Shown here in pieces: positions 1-12,114 of a stretch of 64,000 nucleotides of DNA (positions within the stretch are counted from its first letter, which is position 1; each line of letters opens with the position of its first letter). The stretch comes from Mallotus nudiflorus. Lineage: Eukaryota; Streptophyta; Magnoliopsida; Malpighiales; Euphorbiaceae. The notes below the pieces were generated by a model. That model had not been told where the DNA came from. It worked only from the letters and a program-made list of their open reading frames with translations, and searched no databases. The position numbers and the translations under genes are program-made. The stretch spans positions 310,001 to 374,000 of the forward strand of contig CANTUR010000005.1 in assembly GCA_947683625.1 (NCBI GenBank), written 5' to 3'.

Positions 1-1450
1 TGCAAAATGCATAAAGGATCAAGATATAGTCATAAGTAGATGGGTCCTATTTATCATCACTTAAGTCATAGATCAAACTTAGAATTTCAACATCCTAAAT
101 AGATTGTTCCATAAAAGATTTAAGGAGCCTTGAAGAGATTATGTAGGTTATAGGTGGGCATACATTATGGTATATAGGTAGTAGGTTTTTTTCAACATTG
201 AGCCTCTTTTTTGGATCTTCAATCTTTTATGAATCTATCAGATCTTAGATTTGGTTTCTTAAGTTTTGACAATTATTAATAATATGGCTATGCATTTGGT
301 GGTAACATTAGTAAAGCTAAGTATTAATATGAGCGGGTAGTGGGTTTAGTAGCTATCTTGGTTCAAGAGGTTTGAGAAGGTCTTTTTATTGGAGTCTTTG
401 GAATATTTTAGACATCAATGGATTCAAATTTAGGGATCTTTGAGTAGGTCGATTTGGAGTATTTATAGCAAGGTTTGTTTTAGTTGATAAGTTGTAAGTG
501 TTTATGTTTTGATTATATTAGGCTAGTTTACAAAAGGATTTCTTCATCTTTAATTCAAATACTAGCTTGATAAAGGGGTTTAATGGTTAAGTAATGAATG
601 AAGAGCATGTGCTTACGAAATTGAGGTAGGGCTCCTTTGATTACCATCTTGATTTGTTCAGCCTCTAAAGGTCTATATCTCATTAGTGCTACCTTGGCTC
701 TTTATGAAGCTAAATAATCCAAAAAGCACTTGTCTTTATTTTGTTTAGTAGTCTTAAGGTGACGCTTGGTAACATCTTGTTATATATTGTATTCGTAGTA
801 CTTAATGAATTTTTGAGTAAGTGTCATGTAGTAATTCTTGATTTCATCTTCCAAATCGAAAATCCATGCCCTTGGTCCTTCATCAAATAATATGAAAAAA
901 AACTTTATTATTTAGGACTCAATTAATTTTTTAAAGGCCATAAAAGTAGAATACTACTTTAGATGTACCTTGGGATCTCTTATGCCATTAATTTTTATAA
1001 AGTTACCTAAGTCCTCCGATAATGGTTCATCCTTGAACAGTGCAAGATTAGTGTAATCTTACCTCCTTATGGCATTCTTATCCTTAAAAGAAACCTTGAG
1101 CTGCACTATTCTATTGGCTAGTATCTTGACTTCCTCTAATGACTTCTACTTGGTCAGATTGATTGGTTTGGCAAAAGGCGAGAGTGGTGGTGCTCCCCAT
1201 AAAACCTAATAGCACTCATCAATCTCCTTAAGTGGATTAAGAGTATGCATCACATTGTTTCCTTTGTCAATTTATGAATTGATAAAACTAGATGCTTCTC
1301 CATGTGCTTCTTTAGTGAAGCAACTACTTAATGGTAGTTTTCATCTTATTTCAAAGAAATTCTGATAAAGTCTTAAGAGACCATCTTCTTAAGTGCAACT
1401 TTGATATTCTCTTCTATATTTAATGCTAGTTCTTGATTGGATTCAATCAT
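1..1450 (-). pseudogene. E3: Tat-type Ty3/gypsy gag remnant
   Basis: Decayed capsid/nucleocapsid (gag) region of a plant Ty3/gypsy element. Read on the minus strand, it probably starts at the ATG at 1450-1448 (MIESNQELALNIEENIK). It then follows, with many stops and frameshifts, the same order as the better preserved E2 gag at 47860-49149. The segment at about 590-1000 lines up with the gag core of E2, and a zinc-knuckle-like stretch (YHQMHSHIINNCQNLRNQI) lies near 100-230. Gag would package the element RNA in virus-like particles. The reading frame runs off the left edge of the window. Assignment to gag is fairly secure through comparison with E2; nothing here can be functional. Confidence 0.72.
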
Positions 1451-2873
1451 GTTTATGTTAGAGCTAAAGTTGATTCATTTAGCTACTTGACTTTTACGAA
1501 GGTTTCACAGAGCTATTTTTTATATAAAATTGAGAGTTAGGGATAAAGAAGAAATGGTGTGAATGCATGTTATGTCTTGAACATGCAAAATAGAAAAATT
1601 TAGTATATATGCATGTTGTGTAAGATGCCTATTCTAAGATAGTTGTAAGAAATCATTTGTTAGATTATAAACTACCTACATGTATGTATGTAAAGAAAAG
1701 GGAAAAAACAACATGAACAAATGTAGTTAGTGTAAACTTGCAAATGATCAAACTAAACACACACATCCTTATCCTTTTGACCTTATCACTCCATATGGTA
1801 CAGTATCTTTCCTAAGTGGCTTTTTATCTTTGAATCATTAGGGGATTCTTAAAGCCCCACTCAAACTAGGCAATATTGATTTGGTTTGATCTAACACATG
1901 TGGTTTACCATACATTGAACTTTTGTTATGATTAAGATTAACATATAATATCAATGTACAAAACATTTTGTCTGGCTTTAAATGATATTCATACCATTTA
2001 AATGTTTGCTTTCCTATGACTGTAAATGACATGAAAATTTTGATTTTATATTAACTAAATTGATATTTAATATATCTTTCATGAAACAAGAAGAGTCTAG
2101 CAAATGATTAGCAATTTATTTCTTACACAATAGTTATATGTTATTTGGTTGAATATGGATGAACTTAATAACCTAAAAGGAGTAAATGTGCAACATCTTA
2201 TATTTTTTAATACTAAATGATATTATGACTGAGGATTGCTTAGGGCTGTCAAATTAGGGTATGACTTTTATTATTCCTTATACTCTAGACTCATACACGG
2301 TCAATTGTGTCGTAATGCCTTTAATAAAGATAGTGTATGGCAACTAATAGGATATGATCACTTAATAAAGGGAACTAAAGGTGTTATTTTTCATTTATTA
2401 ATTCAAGTTAAGTCGACATCATCCAAATAAGGTTTGCATACAAAGCTAGGAGAGACCTTATGGGACGTATCTACTAATTTATCTAAATGGGCTAACTAAG
2501 GTGTAAAGCTTATGTTCCTTTAGTGAGATGCCCCCATATGACTTAGGGTTAACGAACTTAGGTCAATGAGCCAACATCTTTTGATAACTCAAGTTGCCCT
2601 TTTATGGACTTAGGTTGCAGACTTTAGTAAGGTGAGTTTAATGAATCCTCAAGCAAATGCTAAAGATGATGATGCTAAATTAACCACCCCATGACTTATA
2701 CGAAACTATGGTGGCAGTTACTTCAATAACATCGACTAATAAGGACTTATTTTGTAAGTGTGATGAGTATTTTGAAAATGCAATTGGTATGTTGTTCTAA
2801 TGGAAAGCAAAAATAAGTATTTATAGTGAGAAATAGTCATTTTTTAGTTTGACTCCTCATGAACTAGAGATTC
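1451..2873 (-). other. E3 untranslated leader
   Basis: No coding capacity is visible. On the minus strand this is the region between the primer-binding site and gag. The part near 2500-2700 contains the leader block that recurs in E4, E2 and E1, with core AAGTCCATAAAAGGGCAAC in element orientation. Two short open frames here (1838-2032 and 2236-2430) match nothing recognisable. Confidence 0.6.
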
Positions 2874-2891
2874 TCCTTAATGGAGTTGCCA
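2874..2891 (-). promoter_or_regulatory. E3 primer-binding site
   Basis: Minus strand TGGCAACTCCATTAAGGA. It resembles the TGGCGACTCCACTGGGGA-type primer site seen next to the 5' LTR in plant Tat-type elements and is nearly the same as the sites of E2 and E4. It would pair with the 3' end of a tRNA to prime minus-strand DNA synthesis. It fixes the element orientation and the LTR edge. Confidence 0.72.
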
Positions 2892-4141
2892 ATTTATAGT
2901 ATGCGAGTGGTGATCGTGGCTTATAAAAGGTGGTCGATAAAGATATTTTATTTTCTAAGTATTTTTTATATGGGAGGGACAATCTTAAGGAGCCAGCCCT
3001 AGGTGTTTTAGAGTTGCCACTCGACCACAACCAAGAAATATGAAATGCATTGATGGAAACCAATTTCCTTTGAGAATGATCTATTATAATAAATATAATT
3101 AAAATGGAAAATAAAGGAAAAATCCTATTATAATAATCCATGCAAAATAAAGGTTAGTGCGCAGACATATGCAAACACACTTCACATTTATAGCATTTAA
3201 TTTATTCCATCCTTACACATAATATCTAACAAGGAAAAAGAGGAATTAATTAAATAATAAAAAAGAGCATTGAAGCAATCATCAAATTAGGATACAAATG
3301 CACAATGCAAGATTTATGTGATGAATTAGGAAGCATACCATAAGTGATGCTAAAGAAATTCCTAAATGGGAATTTAATTACAAAGGTCATTGGTATCCTT
3401 TGAATTATATGAAAATGGATGATCACACGAAATAAAATAGAGTAAATAATAACAAAAATGAGAAAATAAAGATAAAATAAGGTAAAATTAAATTAAATTA
3501 AATAAACAAGATCAAATAAAATGGAAATAAAATAAAAGAAATGGGAAAATGAGAACTAAAATACGAAAATATTATATTTTGGTAGAAAATGTTCACTTTA
3601 ATGATAAAGTTCAAGATTTGTGATAAAAGCATAATCTTTATAATAATGATCATACCTTTACCATATTCCACTTAATAAAAATTCTATTTTTACATTAGGA
3701 TCTCTCTCTTTTTTTTTTTTTAATAAAAGAATAATATCACAAAATGACAAAAAATATTAGAAATGCAACCTTCAAGGGGAAATAATAATATTTCGAATAG
3801 AAATATAGACTTTAATTATGGAAATGAAGAAAATACTAATTTTTTATGTTAGAAATAGAAAATTTAAATATAAAATGAATAAAAACAAGCAAAATATTAC
3901 TTAATGAAATAAAAATTCAATACTTACAAAAATATATAAAAAATGACATTTTTACATCAAAACTATATCCAAAATAGGATTTTTTTTACTATAAAATTGG
4001 AACTTTAAGAAATTGAAGAAATAAAAATGAAGAAAAAAAAAAAATCGATACTTTGTAATGATGATGAAAATGATATCACAAAACACATAAAAATGCAAGA
4101 TTTACATGTCAAATTAATAACGTAAATCAAATACTCTTGGA

Positions 4142-4400
4142 TTTCAATTGCATCATGCTGACATCATCATGCTACTTCTTCACACAACCACAAAGCCACC
4201 ATAAAATGAAAATAAAAATGAGGATGCATGAATAATAATGAAAATGCTAAAATGCATGAATAATTATTTCAATTCCATCATGCCAACATCATCATGCTAC
4301 TTCTTCACATAATCACAAAACCACAAATCCACAATAAATATCAATAATACTAAAAATAAAAATGAGGATGCATGAATAATGAAGAAAATGATAATATGCT
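4142..4400. repeat. Two-copy ~126-bp tandem duplication
   Basis: Two adjacent copies, starting near 4142 and 4268, each holding CATCATCATGCTACTTCTTC, a CCACAAA stretch and GAGGATGCATGAATAAT. They lie inside the E3 LTR. The second copy carries small insertions. Confidence 0.7.
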
Positions 4401-4821
4401 AAAAATAACAAAATAATAAAAAAAGAATAAAAAGAATAGAAATTGAAATAAAATATAATAAATACTTAAATGAAAAAAATAAAAATAAAAATAGTAAAAA
4501 AATTCATAGAGATTGAAAAAAATAGGGTAAAAATATAAAATATAAAAAATAAAAAGTAAAACAAAAGACAAAAAATGTAAATAAATAAATAAAATATAAA
4601 ATAAGGAAATGAATAAAAATTTAAAATGATAAAATAAAAAATAAAAAATAAAAATAAAATTTAGAAGAAGAAGAGAATATGCAAAAAAAAAAAATGCAAT
4701 TTTAATGAAAATGATAAGTTGAGTCACAGCACACAATAAAAAATTTTTATTGTGTGCTTTGACTAGGTTGCATTTATTTTAAGGTTTGAGTGCATCAAGA
4801 AGCAAGTTTCCATGAGTCATT

Positions 4822-6361
4822 TGTTGGGATTCGTGATACAAACGCAGCGGAAAAATGAAAATTTTATCACGTACCCAAGCCTGGATCCATGTAATTCGAC
4901 TACTTGATTAAAGCTAGGATTTCAAGAATCTCACCAAAACGTAGAAGAGACAAGATTTTCTGGAAGGATGAGAGGAGGTTCACACCAGTGACACCTTACC
5001 ACGAGCTTTTTGGCTTGGTTGTTCGGATCAAGACATCTCTAAAAGGATGCGCCCTCTATAGGTATCCACACGAACAACCCTTCACAAAATGAATTAAAGT
5101 GTGTGTGCTAGCAACCTCCTTGATTGTCTCACAAATCAAGAATAAAAGAAAAACTCTATCTTTGTTTTCTAAAGAGAAAGTAAACGAATTTTGAGGTAGA
5201 AAACTAGTGTGTGAAACCCTAGAGAATATAACATATTTATAGACTCCAAATTAGGGTTTCACCTACCAATGACCTTTTGGTAATTTCTATTTATTATATT
5301 CTGATTTTGTTTAAAAACAAATAAGAAATAATATCTTATTTATTTATTTAAAATAACATTTATCTTAAATAAATAAATAAATAAATAAATAAAACACTTT
5401 AATTATTTATTTCCACAGAGTTTATTTTGGGCTTATTAAACCTATATTCGTTTTGGGCTTGTTCTAAGTGTGTAACCCTGTAGGTTCACATAACATTGGT
5501 AGTGGGCCTAAATCTCTATTTAGGCCTACAAGTCATAAGTGGCCTCTAGCAAGACATTATGACTACCCAAGTCATGTGAAGTCAATAATCCAACATAACC
5601 TAATTACAATGAATTTTATTATCCCTTTATCACATGATATCTTAATTGAACACAAGGCATAGAATGTCACCCTTATATAGTTCAATATTATGACTTGATT
5701 CCAAGTAGACTGAAAATGATAACTCTTTATCAATTCATTTTAGCATGGCCATGCAATTTTCTTTAGTCTATCTCATCAAGGGGCCCATAGATATCTTTCT
5801 CATATTAATGAGGGATAAATTCCTTCTGAATCACTCACATTCCTCACATAACTAATTTCATATCCAACAACATTCCAATTTAATCGTCCGGTTAAAGACA
5901 ATGTTAGAATGTGTCAAAACATAAAATAGCTATGTAGAAATCCATGATGATTTCAAGGTCAAAGGACCGAAATAAAATTACTGTGATGAGAAATACTTAT
6001 GACAATAATCTATGGAGTATTCTTATAGTGGGTCAATCCAGTACATGATCTCTCATCATGTACCTATGATTTGACTTAATATCTCATATTCATGATTAGT
6101 AAAACATAACCATCAGTCAACATCATACTAGCCTTAATACTTTAATATTTATATAATGAATAAATGGCTAGGGATAATTAGAATAGAACTCTTATTTTAA
6201 TCTAAGGGTTTTACTATCAAGTCACATACTTGATGGCCTTAGTAAGAATTAACCATTCATATAATTATCATAAAATCAAATGATAATGAAATACCTCTTT
6301 ATTAATAAAATAAGAAAGTCAATGCATAATCAAATGATTGACCTAGTGCATACCACTAACA
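4822..6361 (-). mobile_element. Solo LTR, LARD-like family (copy A)
   Basis: A 1,540-bp LTR with inverted ends (TGTTGGG at left, CTAACA at right), flanked by a perfect 5-bp target duplication TCATT (4817-4821 and 6362-6366). No internal sequence remains, so it is a solo LTR left by recombination between two LTRs. It is closely similar to the LTRs at 57551-58991 and 61303-62836. The primer site next to the latter shows the family reads on the minus strand. It carries an AT-rich TTTATTTATTTAAAATAA tract near 5335-5400 and no ORF of note. It sits inside the E3 LTR and is therefore younger than E3. Confidence 0.9.
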
Positions 6362-7919
6362 TCATTCACCTTTCTCTGAAGGGGTTTAAGACTTTAGATT
6401 AGTGATTTTTAATACTTTTATTTTATTATTGTTAAAAATAGTCATAAAATTCATCCAAAAACTATTAAAAAATTAGAAGATTTGCTAAAAGTCCTATGAA
6501 AAATCAAAAAAATGAATTTTATAAAAAATTTAGACCCAAATGAAAACCCACGTGCATGAATGGGAATCCATATAGTGGTTTATACTATCCATGCTTGTGG
6601 ATTGATAGATCATATGGGTTTCTTAGAAGCTACACGTATTCATAAACTCCATTGTATTTTTGGGTCATTTTTTCAATCTTTGGAGTTTAAGGTAACTTTT
6701 GAGCTCTCTAGGTCCAGTTTGGTGAGTGTTTTTTTTAAGGTTTTTAAGGTTTTTTAGGAGTTTAAGTTTGATTCGGCCTCTAAACCATCAAACTGGTTCC
6801 AGAAGGTTCGGTTCAGCTTCTTAGAGCCCTAATTCAAGGTTTTTAAGTCTCAGGTTTGCACTTAAGGTCCACTTTTCAAAGTAGAACCCTTATTTGGAAA
6901 CTTTAGAAAAGTGAATGGTTATTTAAACTTTCAATTCAAGGAATAAAAATGATAACACAATTCTAAAGCAAAAGAAAACATGTAGAAAACTTTATATTAT
7001 AACAGTATTGTAGATAAATAGTAGGAATATTATGAATGATATGACTATTATAACAAAGTAAGAATAAGCTAAAATTTCTATAAAATGGGTAAAATTATAT
7101 TATTTTCTCATTGTGGGACCCATAAATGATATTTTTAACTTGAGAATTTGATTTTTATCATGATTAGTTTGGATTCAAATTTACATCAACCCTACACTGA
7201 AATTATAATGCTTGAAGAAAATAGTGGAAATTGCAAGTTTTGTATAATTATTATAACTCCAATATGGGTTGTAATGCAAACTTGAATCCAGGGTAAATCA
7301 ATATAAATTTTACTAAAAGGTGACGTTTTTGCCACTTGTAAAAAAGACTAATCTTATGGAAAAAAAAAACAATTTTGCCATTAAAAATATAATTTTGAAT
7401 TCAAGAAGATGCAACTTGAATGGTGTAAGAATAATATTTTTATAGAAATAACAATATTTTTTTAAAAAAAGTGTGAAATTTATAACAACTAATGCAAAAA
7501 TGCATGTTAAGTATCTTAAAAATGCAATTTTTGTTATGAAAAATAGATGTTTAGAAAAACTAACATTCAAAGTTAGAAAATGAAATATGACACAATTCAC
7601 AGAATGCAATCATGATAACAATTAATAATTAGCAAGCAACAAGTCAAAACTTCACCACATATATCATAACAATTTATCATAATTTTATCGACCACGTGTG
7701 CATATGACTCATATGCTCTTATACATAGTTATATGCATGCATATTCACCTAACTTTTGGGCCACACAAATTCATTAATTTTTGGTATTGAGGGCTTTTTG
7801 GGTTTCAAAAAGTTGTTTTGGACTTTCAATTTAGTGAACCAACTTCCAGTTTTAACTAATTGAACTTTGGTTTAAATAAATAAGTATCGACTTTATGAAT
7901 TGCAAATTCGAGTAGCTAC

Positions 7920-7961
7920 ATGCTTAAGTGGTTGTCACTATATGCTTAAGTGGTTGTCACT
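7920..7961. repeat. 22-bp direct repeat, two copies
   Basis: ATGCTTAAGTGGTTGTCACT occurs at 7920-7939 and again at 7942-7961, a perfect short tandem duplication within the E3 LTR. Confidence 0.85.
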
Positions 7962-8399
7962 CATAGTATATAATTCATGATCCCAAGTGCTTAATTTGTT
8001 AGATCAAGACCTGATTGGTTGATTTTGGTGGTTGGTTCATTGCCCTACAACTTCGATATTTATTTTTTGGAGTTTTATGATTAGGTTTGTAGTAGCAGAC
8101 CTTAAAAAGGACACCAATAAGTAATTTTTACCATTTTTCATAGATTATTATCATCATCGAACCATTATTGGGGGCCAACAAATTTTGAGATATGACAGTA
8201 ATAATTATAGTCGAGCTTAGTTTTATTGACTAGTACTTTTGGCGACGACTGTAGCGAGTGTGCTATGATCATAGTTAAATTTTTTTAAAATGACTCCTTT
8301 CTTGTAATAGATGCAAACTCATGGTTAATTAACAATATAAAGGAAGTAATAATTAAAGAAAATTAAATGAACTTAAGATAAAAGGAAGCAAAACACAAA

Positions 8400-10754
8400 C
8401 AATTAGTTCAAAGTATGGTTGTTACCTTAACCCTTCGTGCTGCTTTTAAAGTTGAGGGTGTAAGGTGAGATTATCCCTCTCCATAGGTAGTAGATCTCCA
8501 TAATAAACTTTTCATCTATGTACATTAGTCCTGAAAGTCTCGCTCTTCATGCTCATTAACTCCATATCCTTATATGAAAATTGTTTCACTTTAGCTTATA
8601 TATAGAGAGCCCGATTATGCTTTCCACCAAGAGCTATCAAGTCTTACTCAGAAAAAGAAATCTTAGCATCATCTTGAAAACCCACCCATTAGTATGGCTA
8701 ATTCTTGTAGAGTAGATTTAATACAAGTAATAAAATTCTTAAGAACTTGATACATGACATCTCAGTGTTTCTTTGATTCAACCAAGAGATCTGATACATT
8801 AGCATTGGCTTTTACTTATTTTAATTTTTTAATGACTGTGGTCTCTTCTTCTTTAACTACTTTTTTATTTTCTTTTTCTTGCATCGATGGTCTCTTATTT
8901 TGTGGTACTAGAGGATATAAATAATACTTCCTACTTCTTATGACATGATCAACATTATTCTTAACTTCAGCATCACTTGAAAGAACCCATAAATTAGAGA
9001 AATCCTAAAATAGATCACTTGAAAATTCACTTCCATCATTTTTCAAACATTTGGAGGCAAACGAATAAAGCTATCACCTTTTATCATTTCCCAAAAATTT
9101 TGAAAGGCTATATAATTTGTAAAGCATTTTAATTCTTCAAAATCGTGAAACTCGTATCCCTAAATAGTCAAAAAAATTAAAACAATCAACCCAATTAGAG
9201 TATTTATAGAAGCTAGCTTAGTATACTTTATAATGTAATCATATTTCCCAACTGACTCACTTAGGGTTCCTATACAACTTCATGATTATTCATTTATTCT
9301 TGAAATTGCCAATGTTATAGAACTACATCCTCAAAAGATACTTGACTCTTTGAAGAAGTGTATGTGATAATATAATTAAATGCAGGGCTTGTTGATCCAA
9401 ATTTTGACAGTCTTATTCCTCTCTATTTCTCTTTCTTGAACCACTTCACTAGAAATTCTTCATTAACTGGCTCATCATCAATCATAAATTATCATGACCT
9501 TCTTAAACCTCTTGTGTAGGCTTAGCATGTTCCAAGTTTAGAATATTGCCTTGGTCAACAAGATCTTGAATCACATGCCTTAGTTTAAAACTCACATTAG
9601 TATTATGACCTATTTATTAGTGATACTTGCAATACTCCTTAGGATTGTGACTGGCTGGAAGTACATTTGGAAATGATCTTGGAACTAATGGCTTAAGAAC
9701 CCCCACTTTACAAAATTTCTCAAATACCTCAGATAGAGGCACTTAAACTTTATCAAATTTTCTTAGAGCTCTTATACTAGTAATCACTGAAGATGAAGTA
9801 GCAGTAGTAGCTTTTGGAGCATAAAAAGACTAAGTTATACTTTTATAAACTTGTGTTAGTTTCTTAAATCATATAATGCTTTATGCTTGAACCCCATCAT
9901 AGTATAAATCTTCAAATGACTTTATACTTATAGCCCCTATCTTTTAATAAATATTATATTAAGCATTATTCTAAGCAATCCTTACTTAATTGATCTTATC
10001 TAGTCAATTTTTTGTACAAGTAGTTTTTTCTCTAACCTTTTTTATGTGATTAGTAAAAGATTTATTTGATATTTGAATTAGACTTTCAGATTTAAAAGTG
10101 AAACTTCAATCCAAGTGTTGTTGTAAGAGTACTACTTGAGAAGTTGATTCACCACTTCCTTTTAACTCTCTTTTACAGCATTATCGAGCCTAAGATAGTA
10201 AAAGCTAGACCTTATAAAGAAAATGAGAATAGGCCCCAAATTTGATCATCCATTAAACCCAAAATGGTAGACAATATTACCCTAAAATGCTGAAGGTGTA
10301 ACTTAAGGTTACCAATTCTAGAAAATTTGGTAAACTTAGGCATTTTAAACTTTGGTGATAAATTTAGATTCCTAAATGCATACAATTCATTAATGTTAAA
10401 ACCAGTAGAAGCTTGTTTCATTTAAGTTTGGAGCTATTAAAAATGCTTAGCAATTTGAGCATATTCCTCCATCATCACCCTATTTTCTTCACTATCTCAA
10501 TTAGAAACAATAGGAGTTTTCACATTAGACTGTGAATTCCATATTTCATAAGCCTTAATTTATTCCTTAATCAAATGTGGTCCATCAACAATAACTACTT
10601 CTTCTTCACTAATCTTACTAGGAGGTGGAACAACCTTATATGATGCTATTTAATTCTAGGTACCCCTTTATTTAGCATTTTACAACAATTATCCTAAATT
10701 ATTTTGAATATACTCATTTAACCTTTCATTCACCAACCTATCAACTTCTTCCAT
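8400..10754 (-). pseudogene. E4: Tat-type gag-protease remnant
   Basis: Broken gag and start of protease of a second plant Ty3/gypsy element. In order on the minus strand: a probable start MEEVDRLVNERLNEYIQ at 10754; a capsid-like segment FKMPKFTKFSRIGN with LHLQHFRVIL near 10250-10350; a zinc-knuckle-like segment with CKYH, GHNT and KLRHVIQDLVDQGNI near 9540-9640; and the lead-in to the aspartic protease, DDAKISFSE then GGKHNRALYI, near 8590-8690. Stops interrupt every part. Sequence resembling this family ends at about 8400, shortly beyond the apparent start of the E3 LTR at 8197, so E3 probably inserted into E4. Confidence 0.7.
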
Positions 10755-12114
10755 TCTTATAGGTTTTAATGATCCTTTTATAGTATACTTGATCGATCTA
10801 CCCTTTTCTTTTCTTCAACCAAACTATGGTGTTGAGACACTTTGAGGATTACCTATAATGACTGAGTGTATAGAGGAATGCATGAATGAATGGATGAAGG
10901 CATGAATGCATGAATGAATGCATATCAATTTATAATACATAAATAAAATATAGAGTCCCTTTTAACCTTATCTCTCCTATGCAGGTGATCTTTTCAATTT
11001 CAATCCTAAGTGGGTTTTATAAGATTATCATTAGGGGATAATCTAGTTCATATATACTCTTACAAAAAAAATTAATGAACAATGGTCATTTATGTTTAAA
11101 TGCATGTCTAGATTTATATACAATTTTGAGATAGTTGTATAATTTGCACTAAGTTACCTTTATTAGTATGCCTAAGTATGCAATATCAAGATATTCTTAA
11201 TATTAAACTATAGAGATACTCTGATAAACCTAAGCATCTTATCTTCAAGGGCATTAGGTTACTAATATATAAAAAACTAAGTATTTTAGTCCATATTTAT
11301 CCAAATGAACTATAAATGTTAACAACATATTATCTTAACATCTTAATAAGTCATAAAGCATTGAGGCTAAAACTAGTTACTTTTTATGGCTACTTAATTC
11401 AAAGTATAAAAAAAATCATGATGACTTGTATATAGTATAATTAGGTGATTAATTTTGAGCCAATAATATGAAACAAGTAATATTATAATAACTATAATGT
11501 TAAACCACATGGATCTCAAGTCATGTCTTTGTGAGATAAAGAGATAATATCTATATGGTTTAGGGTTAGGTTGTTAAAATATAGCATGCTTCCAATTTTA
11601 GTTAAGACATACCTAATTCAACTATAAGGTTTAGCAAGTTAACCATCCTATCATGACCATAAGAGTCATAATATTTGAGGCATATGACTTAGATAGAGGT
11701 TAACCATTTTAGGTTATAAGAATCAAATGGTATGTAACAAATGTATCATAACAAGTTGAGTAGATTTGTTTTAACCAGTTTAGTTGAAATGAGTATATAA
11801 AGCCTAAAAAGGGTTAACCTAAGTTTAGTCCACTAGGTATAACATATATAGGTTACTGTAGACTTAAACTAAATTATGACATAATATGTAAATACAAACC
11901 ACGTAAGCACATGAAAATATTGTACAGTCCTAAAGTAAATTACTAAGGCCATTACATGGGTAAGTTAGAGTAAGGTTAAGGGTTCCTTTAGTGAGATGCC
12001 CTCTATTATGGACTTAAGTTACATACTAAGGTTAAAAGGGTTTGACATCTTTTATAAACTTGAAAGAAAATTGCCCCCTAAGGACTTAGATTATAGACTC
12101 TAGTCAAATAAGCC

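Larger units (their letters stand above)
2893..8197 (-). mobile_element. E3 5' LTR (interrupted)
   Basis: Very AT-rich sequence to the right of the primer site. On the minus strand its far end reads TGTCATATCTCAAAATTTG, a start common in plant Ty3/gypsy LTRs. A second GTTGCCACTC motif at about 3013-3022 lies inside the LTR near its end, as in E2. Without the solo LTR inserted at 4822-6361 the LTR would be about 3.76 kb, long but within the range of Tat/Ogre-type LTRs. Apart from that insert I see only AT-rich tracts and small duplications. The right boundary rests on the TGTCA motif alone. Confidence 0.5.

Noticed and set aside
4350..4736. A 128-codon minus-strand frame rich in Phe, Tyr, Ile and Leu.
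   Set aside because: It translates an A-rich low-complexity tract in the E3 LTR. No start context, domain or homologue is recognisable.
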